This document shows positions 16,761 through 25,791 of a stretch of 47,378 nt of DNA, piece after piece. Origin of the DNA: Oscillospiraceae bacterium (GTDB taxonomy: Bacteria > Bacillota > Clostridia > Oscillospirales > Ruminococcaceae). Each line of letters starts with the position of its first letter. Positions within the stretch are counted from its first letter, which is position 1. A model generated the notes under the pieces. That model ran no database searches, was not told the DNA's origin, and worked only from the letters and a program-made list of their open reading frames with translations. The position numbers were made by a program, and so were the translations under genes. The DNA is taken from the NCBI GenBank assembly GCA_017435745.1, contig JAFSEN010000100.1, forward strand, positions 1-47,378, read 5' to 3'.

Positions 16761-19349
16761 ATGAAAAAACTTCTTTCAATTCTTATTTTTGCGGTTCTGG
16801 CGGCTGCGCTTTCGGCAACGGCTTTTGCGGCAGGTTCCGACGTAATCGCTTCCGGCTATTGCGGAGGCGAAGGGGACGGAACAAACCTTACATGGACCCT
16901 TACCGAAGACGGAACACTTACCATCAGCGGGGAAGGTCGAATGGCTAGTTACGATGAAGAGGATGCGCCTTGGGAAGTTTATTTAGATAAATTTGATAAA
17001 CTCGTTATCAAGGAAGGCGTAACAATTATAGGAAGCGAAGCTTTCTTTTGGTGTCAAAACTTGACAGGAAATATAGTGATTCCGGATAGTGTAATAGATA
17101 TATATAGCTATGCTTTTAATGCTTGCAATTTTGATGGAAAACTTACAATCGGAAAAAATGTTAAATATATTGGAGATTGTGCTTTTAACTCTTGTTTTTA
17201 TCTTACAGGGGATTTAATTATTCCTAAAAGTGTAGAAACAATAGGAGAGCTTGCTTTTTGTGATTGCCAACATTTAACTGGAGACCTTATTATTCCTGAT
17301 AGTGTAAAATCTTTAGGCTACAAAGCTTTTTGGAGGTGCAAAGGCTTTAATGGAGATTTAATAATAGGAGACAATGTAAAAACCATTGGTTTTGAAACTT
17401 TTGCGGCATGTAGTGGTTTTACAGGAAAGCTTATTCTAGGAAATAAAGTTGAAACAATAGAACAAAGTGCTTTTGCGGGTTGCTCTGGTTTTACCGGGAA
17501 ATTGATTATTCCGAAAAGTGTGAAAACAATAGAGTATTTAGCTTTTCAAAGCTGTGGAATAGATGAATATTATTTCGCAGGTAATGCCCCAACAGTAGAA
17601 TCTTATTCTTTTGATTCTGACGACACAATTTATTATCCTTCCGGAAACTCCACCTGGATAATAGAAGACGGAAAATGGAACGGATATACAGCTGTTCTAT
17701 ATGAGCCATATATTGCCTCAGGATATTGCGGAGGCGAAGGCGACGGAACAAACCTTACATGGACCCTTACCGAAGACGGAACACTTACCATCAGCGGGGA
17801 AGGGGAAATGAAAAATTACAGTTCCAGCAATAGTAAGACAACTGCACCTTGGGGAGAATATTCCGACAGCCTTAAAACTCTTGTTATCGAAAAAGGTGTA
17901 ACAGGCATAGGAAAATATGCTTTCTATAATTGCTCCAGCTTTACCGGAAGCCTTACTATTCCGGACAGCGTAACGACCATAGGAGAGTGTGCTTTCTTAC
18001 TATGCTCCGGCTTTACCGACGACCTTGTAATCGGAGACAGCGTAACGACCATAGGAAATTTTGCTTTCAATGGTTGTTCCGGTTTTACCGGAAACCTTGT
18101 AATCGGAGACAGCGTAACGATCATAGGAGATGTTGCTTTCTATAATTGTTCCGGTTTTACCGGAAGCCTTACTATTCCGGACAGCGTAACGACCATAGGA
18201 AATTCTGCTTTCAATAGTTGTTCCGGTTTTACCGGAAGCCTTACTATTCCGGACAGCGTAACGACCATAGGAAATTCTGCTTTCCGTGAATGCACCGGTT
18301 TTACCGGAAGCCTTGTAATCGGAAACAGCGTAACGACCATAGGAGATGAAGCTTTCCGTGAATGCACCGGTTTTACCGGCGACCTTGTAATCGGAAACAG
18401 CGTAACGACCATAGGAAATTTTGCTTTTTATGGTTGTTCCGGTTTTACCGGTGACCTTATTATAGGAAACGGTGTGATGACCATAGGAAATGGGGCTTTC
18501 AATAACTGTTCTGGATTTACCGGCGACATTATGATTCCGGAAAGTGTAACGATAATAGAAAGTTATGCTTTCTATTATTGTGGAGCACAGGAATATTTTT
18601 TTAGAGGCAACGCTCCTTCAATTGGTAGTTCTGCTTTCGATTCTGATGACACTATTTATTATCATTCAAACAACTCCACTTGGAAAATAGTTAACGGCAA
18701 ATGGAACGGATATACTGCTGTTCCTTATTCCAATGAACCCGACGCAACTCTCTCAATCTTCTCCGAAAAACTCGTTTCCGGCGGACAAACAACCGTTTCC
18801 GTAAATCTTTCCGAAGGTTCCGGGGTTGCCGCGGCGCAGTTTGCAATAAAATACGATACTTCCAAGCTGGAACTTGTTTCTGCCTCTGCCGGAGAACTTA
18901 TGAGCGGCGCTGTAATTAATACCGAAATTCCCGGAAAGGTAATTTTCGGTTGGGAAAACCCGACTGCGGTCACCGAAGGCGGAACTATCCTTGAACTTAC
19001 TTTTACAACTGCGGAAGGCGCACAGCTCGGCGAAACCAAAATTGAAATCGATGAAAATGAAAAATTTATTTTCACAAAATCCAATCTTGATGAACTGAGC
19101 ATCGATGTCGAAAACGGAGCTATAACCGTAATCGATGCGGTTTACGGCGACCTCAGCGGCGACGGCGAAATCGATATCCGCGATGCGTATATCGCCCGTC
19201 TTATCGCAGCGAAACTTGAAACTCCGGACGAAATTCAGAAATATGCCGGCGACGTTGACGGCGACGGAAAAATAACCGCCGTTGACGCAAACTATATAAG
19301 AAAATATTCCGTAAGGCTGATTTCCGTTTTCCCGGTTGAACAGCAATGA
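16761..19349 (+). CDS. Secreted BspA-like LRR protein with cohesin and dockerin domains
   Basis: 862 residues. A signal peptide (1-23, ending ATAFA) is followed by two copies of a module beginning SGYCGGEGDGTNLTWTLTEDG (about 31 and 320), each leading into LRR_5 repeats of 24 residues. Residues about 650-790 form a cohesin-like beta sandwich (AQFAIKYDTSKLELVSA), and about 795-855 a type I dockerin with two calcium loops (GDLSGDGEIDIRD and GDVDGDGKITAVD). The protein is therefore exported and built for assembly on the cell surface or in a multi-protein complex. No catalytic domain is seen, so it is a binding or scaffold part. SD AAGAGGG before the ATG. Own promoter and terminator. Confidence 0.93.
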   Translation: MKKLLSILIFAVLAAALSATAFAAGSDVIASGYCGGEGDGTNLTWTLTEDGTLTISGEGRMASYDEEDAPWEVYLDKFDKLVIKEGVTIIGSEAFFWCQNLTGNIVIPDSVIDIYSYAFNACNFDGKLTIGKNVKYIGDCAFNSCFYLTGDLIIPKSVETIGELAFCDCQHLTGDLIIPDSVKSLGYKAFWRCKGFNGDLIIGDNVKTIGFETFAACSGFTGKLILGNKVETIEQSAFAGCSGFTGKLIIPKSVKTIEYLAFQSCGIDEYYFAGNAPTVESYSFDSDDTIYYPSGNSTWIIEDGKWNGYTAVLYEPYIASGYCGGEGDGTNLTWTLTEDGTLTISGEGEMKNYSSSNSKTTAPWGEYSDSLKTLVIEKGVTGIGKYAFYNCSSFTGSLTIPDSVTTIGECAFLLCSGFTDDLVIGDSVTTIGNFAFNGCSGFTGNLVIGDSVTIIGDVAFYNCSGFTGSLTIPDSVTTIGNSAFNSCSGFTGSLTIPDSVTTIGNSAFRECTGFTGSLVIGNSVTTIGDEAFRECTGFTGDLVIGNSVTTIGNFAFYGCSGFTGDLIIGNGVMTIGNGAFNNCSGFTGDIMIPESVTIIESYAFYYCGAQEYFFRGNAPSIGSSAFDSDDTIYYHSNNSTWKIVNGKWNGYTAVPYSNEPDATLSIFSEKLVSGGQTTVSVNLSEGSGVAAAQFAIKYDTSKLELVSASAGELMSGAVINTEIPGKVIFGWENPTAVTEGGTILELTFTTAEGAQLGETKIEIDENEKFIFTKSNLDELSIDVENGAITVIDAVYGDLSGDGEIDIRDAYIARLIAAKLETPDEIQKYAGDVDGDGKITAVDANYIRKYSVRLISVFPVEQQ
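16854..16943 (+). repeat. 90-bp direct repeat inside the LRR gene, copy 1
   Basis: Nearly identical to 17721-17810, differing at only a few bases. Encodes the GYCGGEGDGTNLTW module that opens each LRR block; points to an internal duplication. Confidence 0.9.
17721..17810 (+). repeat. 90-bp direct repeat inside the LRR gene, copy 2
   Basis: Second copy of 16854-16943, opening the second LRR block. Confidence 0.9.
17931..18578 (+). repeat. Nine tandem 72-bp units encoding LRRs
   Basis: Exact 72-base period in frame (units start at 17931, 18003, 18075 and so on to 18507). Each encodes CSGFTGxLxIxxSVTTIGxxAFxx. The middle units (18147-18290) are almost base-identical, while the first LRR block (17040-17560) is divergent. 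Confidence 0.93.
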
Positions 19350-19353
19350 ACAT

Positions 19354-19387
19354 AAAAAAAGCACCTCCGCGGAGGTGCTTTTTTTAT
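19354..19387. terminator. Bidirectional terminator
   Basis: Stem AAAAAAAGCACCTCC / GGAGGTGCTTTTTTT. Its T side overlaps the last codons of the convergent glycosyltransferase gene. Confidence 0.9.
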
Positions 19388-20319
19388 ATTTTTTCTTCAA
19401 TAATATATTTCGGTCTGTGCTTTGCTTCAAGATATGCCCTGCAAACGTATTGCCCTACAACGCCCAGCGCGGCAAGGTTTATTCCGGTGCAAAGAAAAAC
19501 CGAAGCGATTATCCAACCGGCCGTTCCTTTGAGCACGCCGAAAACCGCAAGAACCGCAAGAATGAGCATCGCGAGCACGGAAAAACCTGCGATGAGCACG
19601 CCCCCGAAAAGGATCATATCCACCGGCTTTACGCTGAAGGAAGTGATTCCGTTCCATGCAAGGTCAAGCATCTTTCCGATGCTGTATTTGCTTTCGCCGG
19701 CAAAGCGCTCTCTGCGTTCGTAATAAACTTTTGCGGTTTTAAAACCGAGCATCGGAACCATTCCCCGAAGGAAAAGGTTGGTTTCATCGAATTCCGAAAG
19801 CGCTTCAAGAGCTTTTTTGCTCATAAGGCGGTAATCCGCGTGGTTGAAGATGATATGCGTTCCGAAAAACTCCATGAGTTTGTAATAACCTTCGGCGGTA
19901 AAACGCTTCATAAAGCGGTCGGTGCTGCGTTTGTTGCGTACCCCGTAAACGATTTCGCAGCCTTCGCCGAATTTTTCAACCATTTTGTCAATGGCGTCAA
20001 TATCGTCCTGAAGGTCCGCATCAACGGAAACAGCCGCATCGCAAAATTCCTTTGCTTCCAAAAGTCCCGCAAGGAGTGCGTTCTGGTGTCCGCGGTTTCT
20101 GCTGAGTTTAAGTCCGCAGAAAATCTCGTTTTCTGCGTGAGCTTTTTTTATCATGCCCCAGGTGCCGTCGTCGGAACCGTCGTCCACAAAAAGAACTCTG
20201 CTTTTTTTGGAAATCATTTTCCGCTCGATAAGACTTTCGTATTTTTCTTCCATTACCCGGATTGTTTCCGGAAGGACTTTTTCCTCGTTGTAACAGGGGA
20301 TAACGGTATAAAGTATCAT
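19384..20319 (-). CDS. GtrB-like membrane glycosyltransferase (GT2)
   Basis: Transfers a sugar from a nucleotide sugar to a polyprenyl phosphate at the inner face of the membrane. 311 residues: GT2 domain with IPCYNEE, VDDGSDDGTW, the metal-binding SVDADLQDD, and NRGHQNALLAG, then two C-terminal helices (about 230-255 and 265-290) as in GtrB/DPMS-like proteins. The ATG overlaps the rsuA stop (ATGA at 20316-20319), so it is translated with rsuA. A GtrA-like flippase gene is divergent nearby (21113). Sugar and acceptor glycan are unknown. Confidence 0.93.
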   Translation of the reverse strand: MILYTVIPCYNEEKVLPETIRVMEEKYESLIERKMISKKSRVLFVDDGSDDGTWGMIKKAHAENEIFCGLKLSRNRGHQNALLAGLLEAKEFCDAAVSVDADLQDDIDAIDKMVEKFGEGCEIVYGVRNKRSTDRFMKRFTAEGYYKLMEFFGTHIIFNHADYRLMSKKALEALSEFDETNLFLRGMVPMLGFKTAKVYYERRERFAGESKYSIGKMLDLAWNGITSFSVKPVDMILFGGVLIAGFSVLAMLILAVLAVFGVLKGTAGWIIASVFLCTGINLAALGVVGQYVCRAYLEAKHRPKYIIEEKI

Positions 20320-21023
20320 TTTTTCACCTTGCCTTCAATCAAAGCTAATTCTTCTTCGGTAAGTTCCCGGCATTTTCCTTCCGGGAGATCTTCCGGAAGG
20401 GAAAAACCGCCCATGGAAAGGCGGTGCAGTTCCGTAACCTTTGCGCCGAAACAGCCGAACATTCTTTTTATCTGGTGATACCGACCTTCTGAAAGGGTGA
20501 CCTCACAGGTATATTCGCCGGTTTTTAAAAGTTTTGCAGATTTGCAGATTCCGTCGGAAAGTTCAATTCCGTTTTTAAAACCCGTTTCCATTTTGTCCGT
20601 TACCGGAAGATCGATGGTTACCGCATATTTTTTAGGAACATGTTTTTTTGGCGCAAGGATCCGGTGGGCAAAATCGCCGTCGTCGGTGATTATCATAAGC
20701 CCGGTTGTGTCCTTATCAAGGCGCCCGGCGGGGAAAATTCCGTTCCGAAAAAGTTCCGGAGGAACAAGCTCGAGAACGGTTTTCTGCTGTGGGTCTTCGG
20801 TTGCGGAAACATAGCCTTTCGGTTTATTGAGCACAATATATAAGTGCGCTTTTCCGCTTATTTTGCTGCCTTCAAGAAAAATTTCGTCGTTTTCGCCAAC
20901 TTTAAAATCGGAAGAACGTATAATATTTCCGTTTACTGAAACTTTTCCGCCGGAAATTGCGGATTTTGCGTCCTTGCGGGAAATTCCGCTTCGGTTTGAA
21001 ATAATCTTATCAAGTCTTTCCAA
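20316..21023 (-). CDS. rsuA: RsuA-family 16S/23S rRNA pseudouridine synthase
   Basis: 235 residues. An S4 RNA-binding domain (about 1-60, MERLDKIISNRSGISRKDA) is followed by the pseudouridine synthase core with catalytic Asp in AGRLDKDTTGL, the Tyr motif KKYAVTI and the EGRYHQIKRMF block. Isomerises a specific uridine in rRNA; small-subunit (RsuA) type is the best guess, RluB/E/F types are alternatives. Start is TTG at 21023 with AAAGGAGG nine bases upstream; no better ATG is near. Overlaps the following glycosyltransferase by four bases. Confidence 0.92.
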   Translation of the reverse strand: MERLDKIISNRSGISRKDAKSAISGGKVSVNGNIIRSSDFKVGENDEIFLEGSKISGKAHLYIVLNKPKGYVSATEDPQQKTVLELVPPELFRNGIFPAGRLDKDTTGLMIITDDGDFAHRILAPKKHVPKKYAVTIDLPVTDKMETGFKNGIELSDGICKSAKLLKTGEYTCEVTLSEGRYHQIKRMFGCFGAKVTELHRLSMGGFSLPEDLPEGKCRELTEEELALIEGKVKK

Positions 21024-21112
21024 AAAAATGTTCCTCCTTTCCGCGGTACTTGATTTTAAAAACGATAAGTTATAAAATAGAAAAGTAATTTTTTGAATAA
21101 AAAGGATATTCT

Positions 21113-21562
21113 ATGCTTAAAAATTTTTTTGAACTTCTTAAAAAAGGCGATTTAAAAGGAATAATGCTTGAACCCACGGAAGACGGTTTTCTCCAGTTCT
21201 TCCGCTATATTTTTGTGGGCGGAGCAAGTTTTGTTACAGATTACATCCTTCTTCATATAATAACCGAACTTGGTGTCTATTACCTTGTTTCCGGAGCAAT
21301 TTCGTTTATTGCCGGTCTTTGCGTAAACTATGCTCTTTCAAAACTCCTTGTTTTCAGCAAGAAAACAACCGGTGCGGAAAAAGCAAAGGAATTTTCGGTT
21401 TTTGCAATAATCGCCGTTTTCGGCCTTGGGCTTACCGAACTTCTTATGTGGGTTTTTACCGAAAAACTCGGTTGGTATTATATGATTTCAAAAGCCTTTG
21501 CGGCGGGTATAGTCCTTTTTTGGAACTTCTTTATGAAAAAAATTCTTCTTTACAGAAAATAA
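21113..21562 (+). CDS. GtrA-like flippase family protein
   Basis: 149 residues with four hydrophobic segments and the GtrA signature (FFRYIFVGGASFVTDYILL, then NYALSKLLVF, and a final WNFFMKKILLYRK). GtrA proteins are thought to flip polyprenyl-phosphate sugars across the membrane. The GtrB-like transferase is on the other strand about 800 bases away, so the two likely act together although transcribed divergently. ATG after AAGGATATTCT. Confidence 0.9.
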   Translation: MLKNFFELLKKGDLKGIMLEPTEDGFLQFFRYIFVGGASFVTDYILLHIITELGVYYLVSGAISFIAGLCVNYALSKLLVFSKKTTGAEKAKEFSVFAIIAVFGLGLTELLMWVFTEKLGWYYMISKAFAAGIVLFWNFFMKKILLYRK

Positions 21563-21569
21563 AATTTTA

Positions 21570-21600
21570 TCGGCGGTCAGTTTTGACCGCCGATTTTTTT
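21570..21600 (+). terminator. Terminator of the GtrA gene
   Basis: Stem CGGCGGTCA / TGACCGCCG with GTTT loop then seven T; reaches the stop of the convergent guanine deaminase gene. Confidence 0.88.
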
Positions 21601-22879
21601 ATTCAAGATCGATCATTTTTCCCGCAACGCATTTTGCGACGATTTTGCTGTCGGTGTAAAGATAACAAAGTCTTTCAAAACGGTCGTGCATGGAAAGTTT
21701 TTTCGGTGTATAAAGGGCGGAATCGTCGATTACAACCGCGTCCATTTCAAAACCTTCCTCAAATGCGCCGACTTTTCCGAAAAAGCTTCCGCCTCCGCGG
21801 GTTGCCATATAAAACGCTTCGGCAACAGAAAGTGGTTTAAGGTTCTGGTCAACAAGTCTCCAACGGAGCTTTGAAGCAACGACGGAATCGGTTATCGCCC
21901 GGAAAATCGAAAGGGTGCTTCCGCCGGCAAGGTCGCTTCCAAGACCGATTTTAAGACCTTTTTCAAGATATTTTCTTGCGGGGGCAATTCCGGTTGCAAC
22001 GTTCATGTTCGATTGGGGACAAAGGCAGATCCAAACTCCGCGCTTTTCAATAAGTTCAAGTTCCTCATCGGAAGAATAAACGCAGTGCGCCATAATTGTC
22101 GGGCAATTTTCTCCGCCGAAAAGTCCGAATTTATCATAAGCTTCGCCGTAAAATTCAGTATCCGGACAAAGTTCTTTTACCCAGGCGATTTCTCCCTGGT
22201 TTTCAGAAAGGTGGCTTTGCATGGCAACGCCGTATTTTTTCTGGATTTCGCCAAGCTTTGCCATAACTTCGTCGGAACAGGTCGGAGTGAAACGGGGGGT
22301 AAGAATGGGTTTTGTATTCTCAAATTTATCAATGGTTTCCGCAACCCATTTTTCCGTATCGCTTCCGGAAATTTCGGCGCTTTCTTCGCGGATATAATCC
22401 GGGCAGTTGCGGTCCATATTCACTTTTCCAACATAGGTTTTAAGCCCGGTTTTGTCGAGCATCTCCATTAAAAGCTCCGTTGCCGGAACATGTTTTGAAG
22501 CAAAGATCGAAGCTCTTGTGGTGGCGCTTTTTTTAAGGTCGCGAACAAAACAGGAATAGGCTTTCTTTGCATATTCAAGGTCGGCAAAAGCTGCTTCTTC
22601 CGGGAAAGCATATTTTTCAAGCCAGCCCAAAAGTTCTTCGTCCATTCCGGTTCCAATATAGGAATACTGCGCTGCATGAACGTGAAGATCCGAAAAACCG
22701 GGGATTATTATTTTGTCGCCGAAATCTGTAAGCTTTGCGTTTTTCCAATCTTCCGGAAGTTCCTTGAAAACGCCTTTGCAGATTCCGTTTTCACAAAGAA
22801 CCCAGCTGTTTTCAAAAATTTCAAGCTCTCTTTTTTCGTTTGTATGATAAATCTGGCCTTTCCAGGCAAAACGATTCAT
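21599..22879 (-). CDS. guaD: Guanine deaminase
   Basis: Amidohydrolase that converts guanine to xanthine and ammonia, for purine salvage or use as nitrogen source. 426 residues with the metal ligands of the family: HVH in PGFSDLHVHAAQYSY, His in MQSHLSEN, His in MAHCVY, and Asp in GLGSDLAGG; the substrate-binding PRFTPTCSDE block and WLEKYAFPEE are typical of guanine deaminases. It lies 18 bases after the YgiQ-type gene and is probably cotranscribed. SD is weak (AGAAAGAAG). Confidence 0.93.
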   Translation of the reverse strand: MNRFAWKGQIYHTNEKRELEIFENSWVLCENGICKGVFKELPEDWKNAKLTDFGDKIIIPGFSDLHVHAAQYSYIGTGMDEELLGWLEKYAFPEEAAFADLEYAKKAYSCFVRDLKKSATTRASIFASKHVPATELLMEMLDKTGLKTYVGKVNMDRNCPDYIREESAEISGSDTEKWVAETIDKFENTKPILTPRFTPTCSDEVMAKLGEIQKKYGVAMQSHLSENQGEIAWVKELCPDTEFYGEAYDKFGLFGGENCPTIMAHCVYSSDEELELIEKRGVWICLCPQSNMNVATGIAPARKYLEKGLKIGLGSDLAGGSTLSIFRAITDSVVASKLRWRLVDQNLKPLSVAEAFYMATRGGGSFFGKVGAFEEGFEMDAVVIDDSALYTPKKLSMHDRFERLCYLYTDSKIVAKCVAGKMIDLE

Positions 22880-22897
22880 TATATTATCTTCTTTCTG

Positions 22898-24811
22898 TTA
22901 TTTAACCTTCTTCGGTTTTTTGGATTTTCCGGAAAGTTTGGGGTTTTTGTGTTTTCCAAGGGGTTTCTTTTCGCTGTAAACAACTTTGTTTCCGTTTTTT
23001 TCAGCAATGTTTTTTGCGCGGAAATCTTCCCGAACTATGCAGTCCGGACCGTTTCCTATAAGTTCTTCACGGTGGGCTTTTTTAAGAGCCTTGCGCACCA
23101 TATCCGCGTTTTCGGGAATGTAATACTGCAAAAGCGCGCGCTGAAGAGCCTTGTCTTCGGAATTTGTCGGAACATAAACTTCCTTCATGGTGTAAGGGTC
23201 AAGTCCGGTGTAGAACATGCAGGTGGAAACTGTTCCCGGGGTGGGGTAAAAATCCTGGACCTGTTCCGGGCGGATGTTATATTTTTTGAGGAACTGGGCA
23301 ACAGCAACCGCATCTTTAATTGTGCTTCCCGGATGAGAAGACATAAGGTATGGAACAAGATACTGTTCCTTTCCGGCGGAGCGGGTAAGTTCCATAAATC
23401 TTTTCTGGAATTTTTCAAAAACGTCGATATGGGGCTTGCCCATCATATCGAGAACACCTGCGCTGCAATGTTCCGGAGCAACCTTAAGGTGTCCGCTGAC
23501 GTGATATCTTACAAGATCCTTGAAGAATTTGTCGTCTTTGTCCGCCATAACGTAGTCATAACGGATTCCGCTGCGGATGAACACCGCTTTTACTTTCGGA
23601 AGAGAACGAAGTTCGCGGAGGATATCAAGATATTCGCTGTGGTCTGCAATAAGGTTGGGGCAGGGAGTTGGCGCAAGACATTTTTTGCCGGCGCAAAGGC
23701 CAAGTTTTTTCTGCTTTTCGCAGGCAGGATTGCGGAAGTTTGCGGAAGGACCGCCGACGTCATGGATATATCCTTTAAATCTCGGGTCTGCGGTAAGAAT
23801 TTTTGCTTCCGCAATAATGGATTCGCGACTTCTGCTGGTGACGAATCTTCCCTGGTGGAAAGCAAGGGCGCAGAAATTGCATCCGCCGAAACAGCCGCGG
23901 TTGTGGTTGATGGAAAAAAGAACTTCCTCAATTGCGGGAACGCCACCCATTTTTTGGTACATCGGGTGATAATCGCGCATATAGGGAAGGGCAAAAACCT
24001 CGTCCAGTTCTTCCTGATTAAGAGGAGCGGAAGGCGGGTTTTGAACAAGCATCATATTTCCGTGGCGCTGGATTATTTTCTTTCCGCGGATATGGTCCTG
24101 TTCGTCCTGCTGTTTTCTTGTTGCAACGGCATAATCTGTTTTGCTTTCGCAAACTTTTTCGAAAGAAGAACATTCCACCGCCGGTCCCGGTTCATATTCA
24201 TTTACCGGAACAAGATAGCAGGTTCCGCGGATATCGGTCATGGTAACGGGGTATTCGCCGTTGTTAAGTCTTTCGGCAATTTCAAGAGTCTGGTGCTCGC
24301 CCATTCCGTAGGAAAGGATATCGGCCTTTGAATCAACAAGAACCGAAGGCATTACCTTGTTTTCCCAATAGTCATAATGGGCAAAGCGGCGGAGCGAAGC
24401 TTCGATTCCGCCGATGATTACCGGAACATCGGGATAGATGGATTTAATCTTTTTGCTGTAAACGGTAACGGCTCTGTCCGGGCGAAGTCCGGCTTTTTTG
24501 CCCGGGGAATAAGCGTCATCCCGGCGTTTGCGTTTTGCAACGGTGTAATGGGCAACCATGGAGTCGATGTTTCCTGCGGAAACAAGGAAGCCAAGACGCG
24601 GTTTTCCGAAACGGGTGAAATCATAATTGCTCTTCCAATCCGGCTGGGCAAGAATTGCAACTCTGTAACCTCTGCTTTCAAGCAAGCGGGAAAGAATTGC
24701 CGGGCCGAAGGAAGGATGGTCAACATAAGCGTCGCCGGTTACAAAGACAAAATCAACTTCGTCCCAGCCGCGTTTTTTCATATCTTCCTTATTGACAGGT
24801 AAAAAAGGCAT
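22898..24811 (-). CDS. YgiQ-family radical SAM protein
   Basis: 637 residues, typical of the UPF0313/YgiQ family. Starts MPFLPVNKEDMKKRGWDEVD at 24811 with GGAGG seven bases upstream; an in-frame codon ten residues earlier is rejected on spacing. A cobalamin-binding-like N-terminal region is followed by the radical SAM Cys motif CFGGCNFC, and a C-terminal DUF3362-like part (FYPTPGTVSTCMFYTG), ending in a Lys-rich tail. It should hold a 4Fe-4S cluster and cleave S-adenosylmethionine; the substrate is not known for the family. Confidence 0.92.
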   Translation of the reverse strand: MPFLPVNKEDMKKRGWDEVDFVFVTGDAYVDHPSFGPAILSRLLESRGYRVAILAQPDWKSNYDFTRFGKPRLGFLVSAGNIDSMVAHYTVAKRKRRDDAYSPGKKAGLRPDRAVTVYSKKIKSIYPDVPVIIGGIEASLRRFAHYDYWENKVMPSVLVDSKADILSYGMGEHQTLEIAERLNNGEYPVTMTDIRGTCYLVPVNEYEPGPAVECSSFEKVCESKTDYAVATRKQQDEQDHIRGKKIIQRHGNMMLVQNPPSAPLNQEELDEVFALPYMRDYHPMYQKMGGVPAIEEVLFSINHNRGCFGGCNFCALAFHQGRFVTSRSRESIIAEAKILTADPRFKGYIHDVGGPSANFRNPACEKQKKLGLCAGKKCLAPTPCPNLIADHSEYLDILRELRSLPKVKAVFIRSGIRYDYVMADKDDKFFKDLVRYHVSGHLKVAPEHCSAGVLDMMGKPHIDVFEKFQKRFMELTRSAGKEQYLVPYLMSSHPGSTIKDAVAVAQFLKKYNIRPEQVQDFYPTPGTVSTCMFYTGLDPYTMKEVYVPTNSEDKALQRALLQYYIPENADMVRKALKKAHREELIGNGPDCIVREDFRAKNIAEKNGNKVVYSEKKPLGKHKNPKLSGKSKKPKKVK

Positions 24812-24844
24812 TGCGGTACCTCCAGTACAAACTAAATACATTTT

Positions 24845-24850
24845 ATTATA
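24845..24850 (-). promoter_or_regulatory. Probable -10 box of the YgiQ/guaD unit
   Basis: TATAAT on the minus strand with a weak TTTTAT -35 at 17-base spacing, 33 bases before the start. Confidence 0.45.
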
Positions 24851-24893
24851 ACATAAACCTATAAACTATAAAAGAGGAATTTTGTTTTGACGC

Positions 24894-24921
24894 AAAAAAA
24901 GCACCTTATAAAAGGTGCTTA
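24894..24921 (-). terminator. Terminator of the 24.9-25.4 kb gene
   Basis: Minus-strand stem AAGCACCTT / AAGGTGCTT followed by seven T. Confidence 0.85.
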
Positions 24922-24933
24922 TGTCTGTTGCAA

Positions 24934-25413
24934 TTAACTGAATCGTCCAGGATAAAGTTCTTCATATATATCAGTAACAATCCAATGTCCATTAATTTTT
25001 TCAATGTACATTTTCACAGGAACGCCCCATACGCCTGTTATCATTTCCCCGTCAACATTTTTGACTTGAACAGAATACTTAAACCAAACAACTCCTTTAG
25101 AAAAATTATGAAGTGCAACATATGGGAACATTTTCAACGATGTTACAACATCCGTTGTTCCCGATATATTTATAGCGGTTGCGGTATAATTGAAATTTCG
25201 TTTGATATTACCCGGATAGTTTTCCATATCGCACAAAACCATGTTACTGTTTTTTATTTCTTCTTGAGAAAAAATATTCTCATCAACATAATCTGTCGTG
25301 TCAAAAACTGTGGAACGTATCTCTTTATAAATTTCGAATGTACTTATTTGCATAACGGAAAAAAAGAGCAGAAAAAAAGATAAAACAATAAATGCTATTT
25401 TTTTTATTTTCAT
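24934..25413 (-). CDS. Hypothetical membrane-anchored or secreted protein
   Basis: 159 residues, not recognised. One N-terminal hydrophobic helix (IKKIAFIVLSFFLLFFSVM) with a short basic start, then a soluble part of about 130 residues predicted outside the cell; there is no lipobox. Start at 25413 because AGAGGA lies eight bases before this ATG; the ATG two codons earlier is too close. It is AT-rich compared with its neighbours. The C-terminal block VKMYIEKINGHWIVTDIYE resembles DUF4829/NTF2-like or DUF3828-like folds in feel only. Alone, with its own terminator. Confidence 0.75.
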   Translation of the reverse strand: MKIKKIAFIVLSFFLLFFSVMQISTFEIYKEIRSTVFDTTDYVDENIFSQEEIKNSNMVLCDMENYPGNIKRNFNYTATAINISGTTDVVTSLKMFPYVALHNFSKGVVWFKYSVQVKNVDGEMITGVWGVPVKMYIEKINGHWIVTDIYEELYPGRFS

Positions 25414-25701
25414 AAACATATTCCTCTGAAAAAATGTGGATTAAAATATTGTGGTTTCGTCGCAAAAAATGTATCATCTGCAATTACAATTTTACACCTT
25501 ATCAATACATTTTTCCACCTCGCTATGCCTTCCGAATTCTTAAGATTTCTTTAAGGTTTTCTTAATTCTTTTCGGATTTTTTTAACATCTTTATTCATTG
25601 ACTTAATCCGGAAAAAGGATAAAAATTAAAACAGAAAATAATTCCGTCAAAAGGAAAAGGTTGTTTTTCTTAATGTTTTTTTACTTGGTACGGAAAATTC
25701 T

Positions 25702-25737
25702 AAAAAAACGCCCTCCATCAGGTGGAAGGGCGTTTTC
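25702..25737. terminator. Hairpin, terminator-like on the minus strand
   Basis: AAAACGCCCT-CCA / TGG-A-AGGGCGTTTT with a run of seven T on the minus strand and four T on the plus strand. No gene obviously uses it. Confidence 0.6.
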
Positions 25738-25791
25738 TGCCAACAAATATTCAAAGCTCCGAATCTTAAAACACTCTTAACAGAAAATTAA

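Noticed and set aside
17931..18578. Regularly spaced repeats that could suggest a CRISPR array
   Set aside because: The 72-base period is in frame, has no spacers of unique sequence, and encodes LRR units; no cas genes are nearby.
19336..20478. Plus-strand open frame of 380 codons
   Set aside because: Antisense to the GtrB-like and RsuA genes, both with full motif sets; starts inside the LRR gene terminator.
22676..24331. Plus-strand open frame of 551 codons
   Set aside because: Lies opposite the YgiQ-type radical SAM gene. Its product is a Phe/Lys/Asn-rich shadow caused by codon bias, with no ribosome site.
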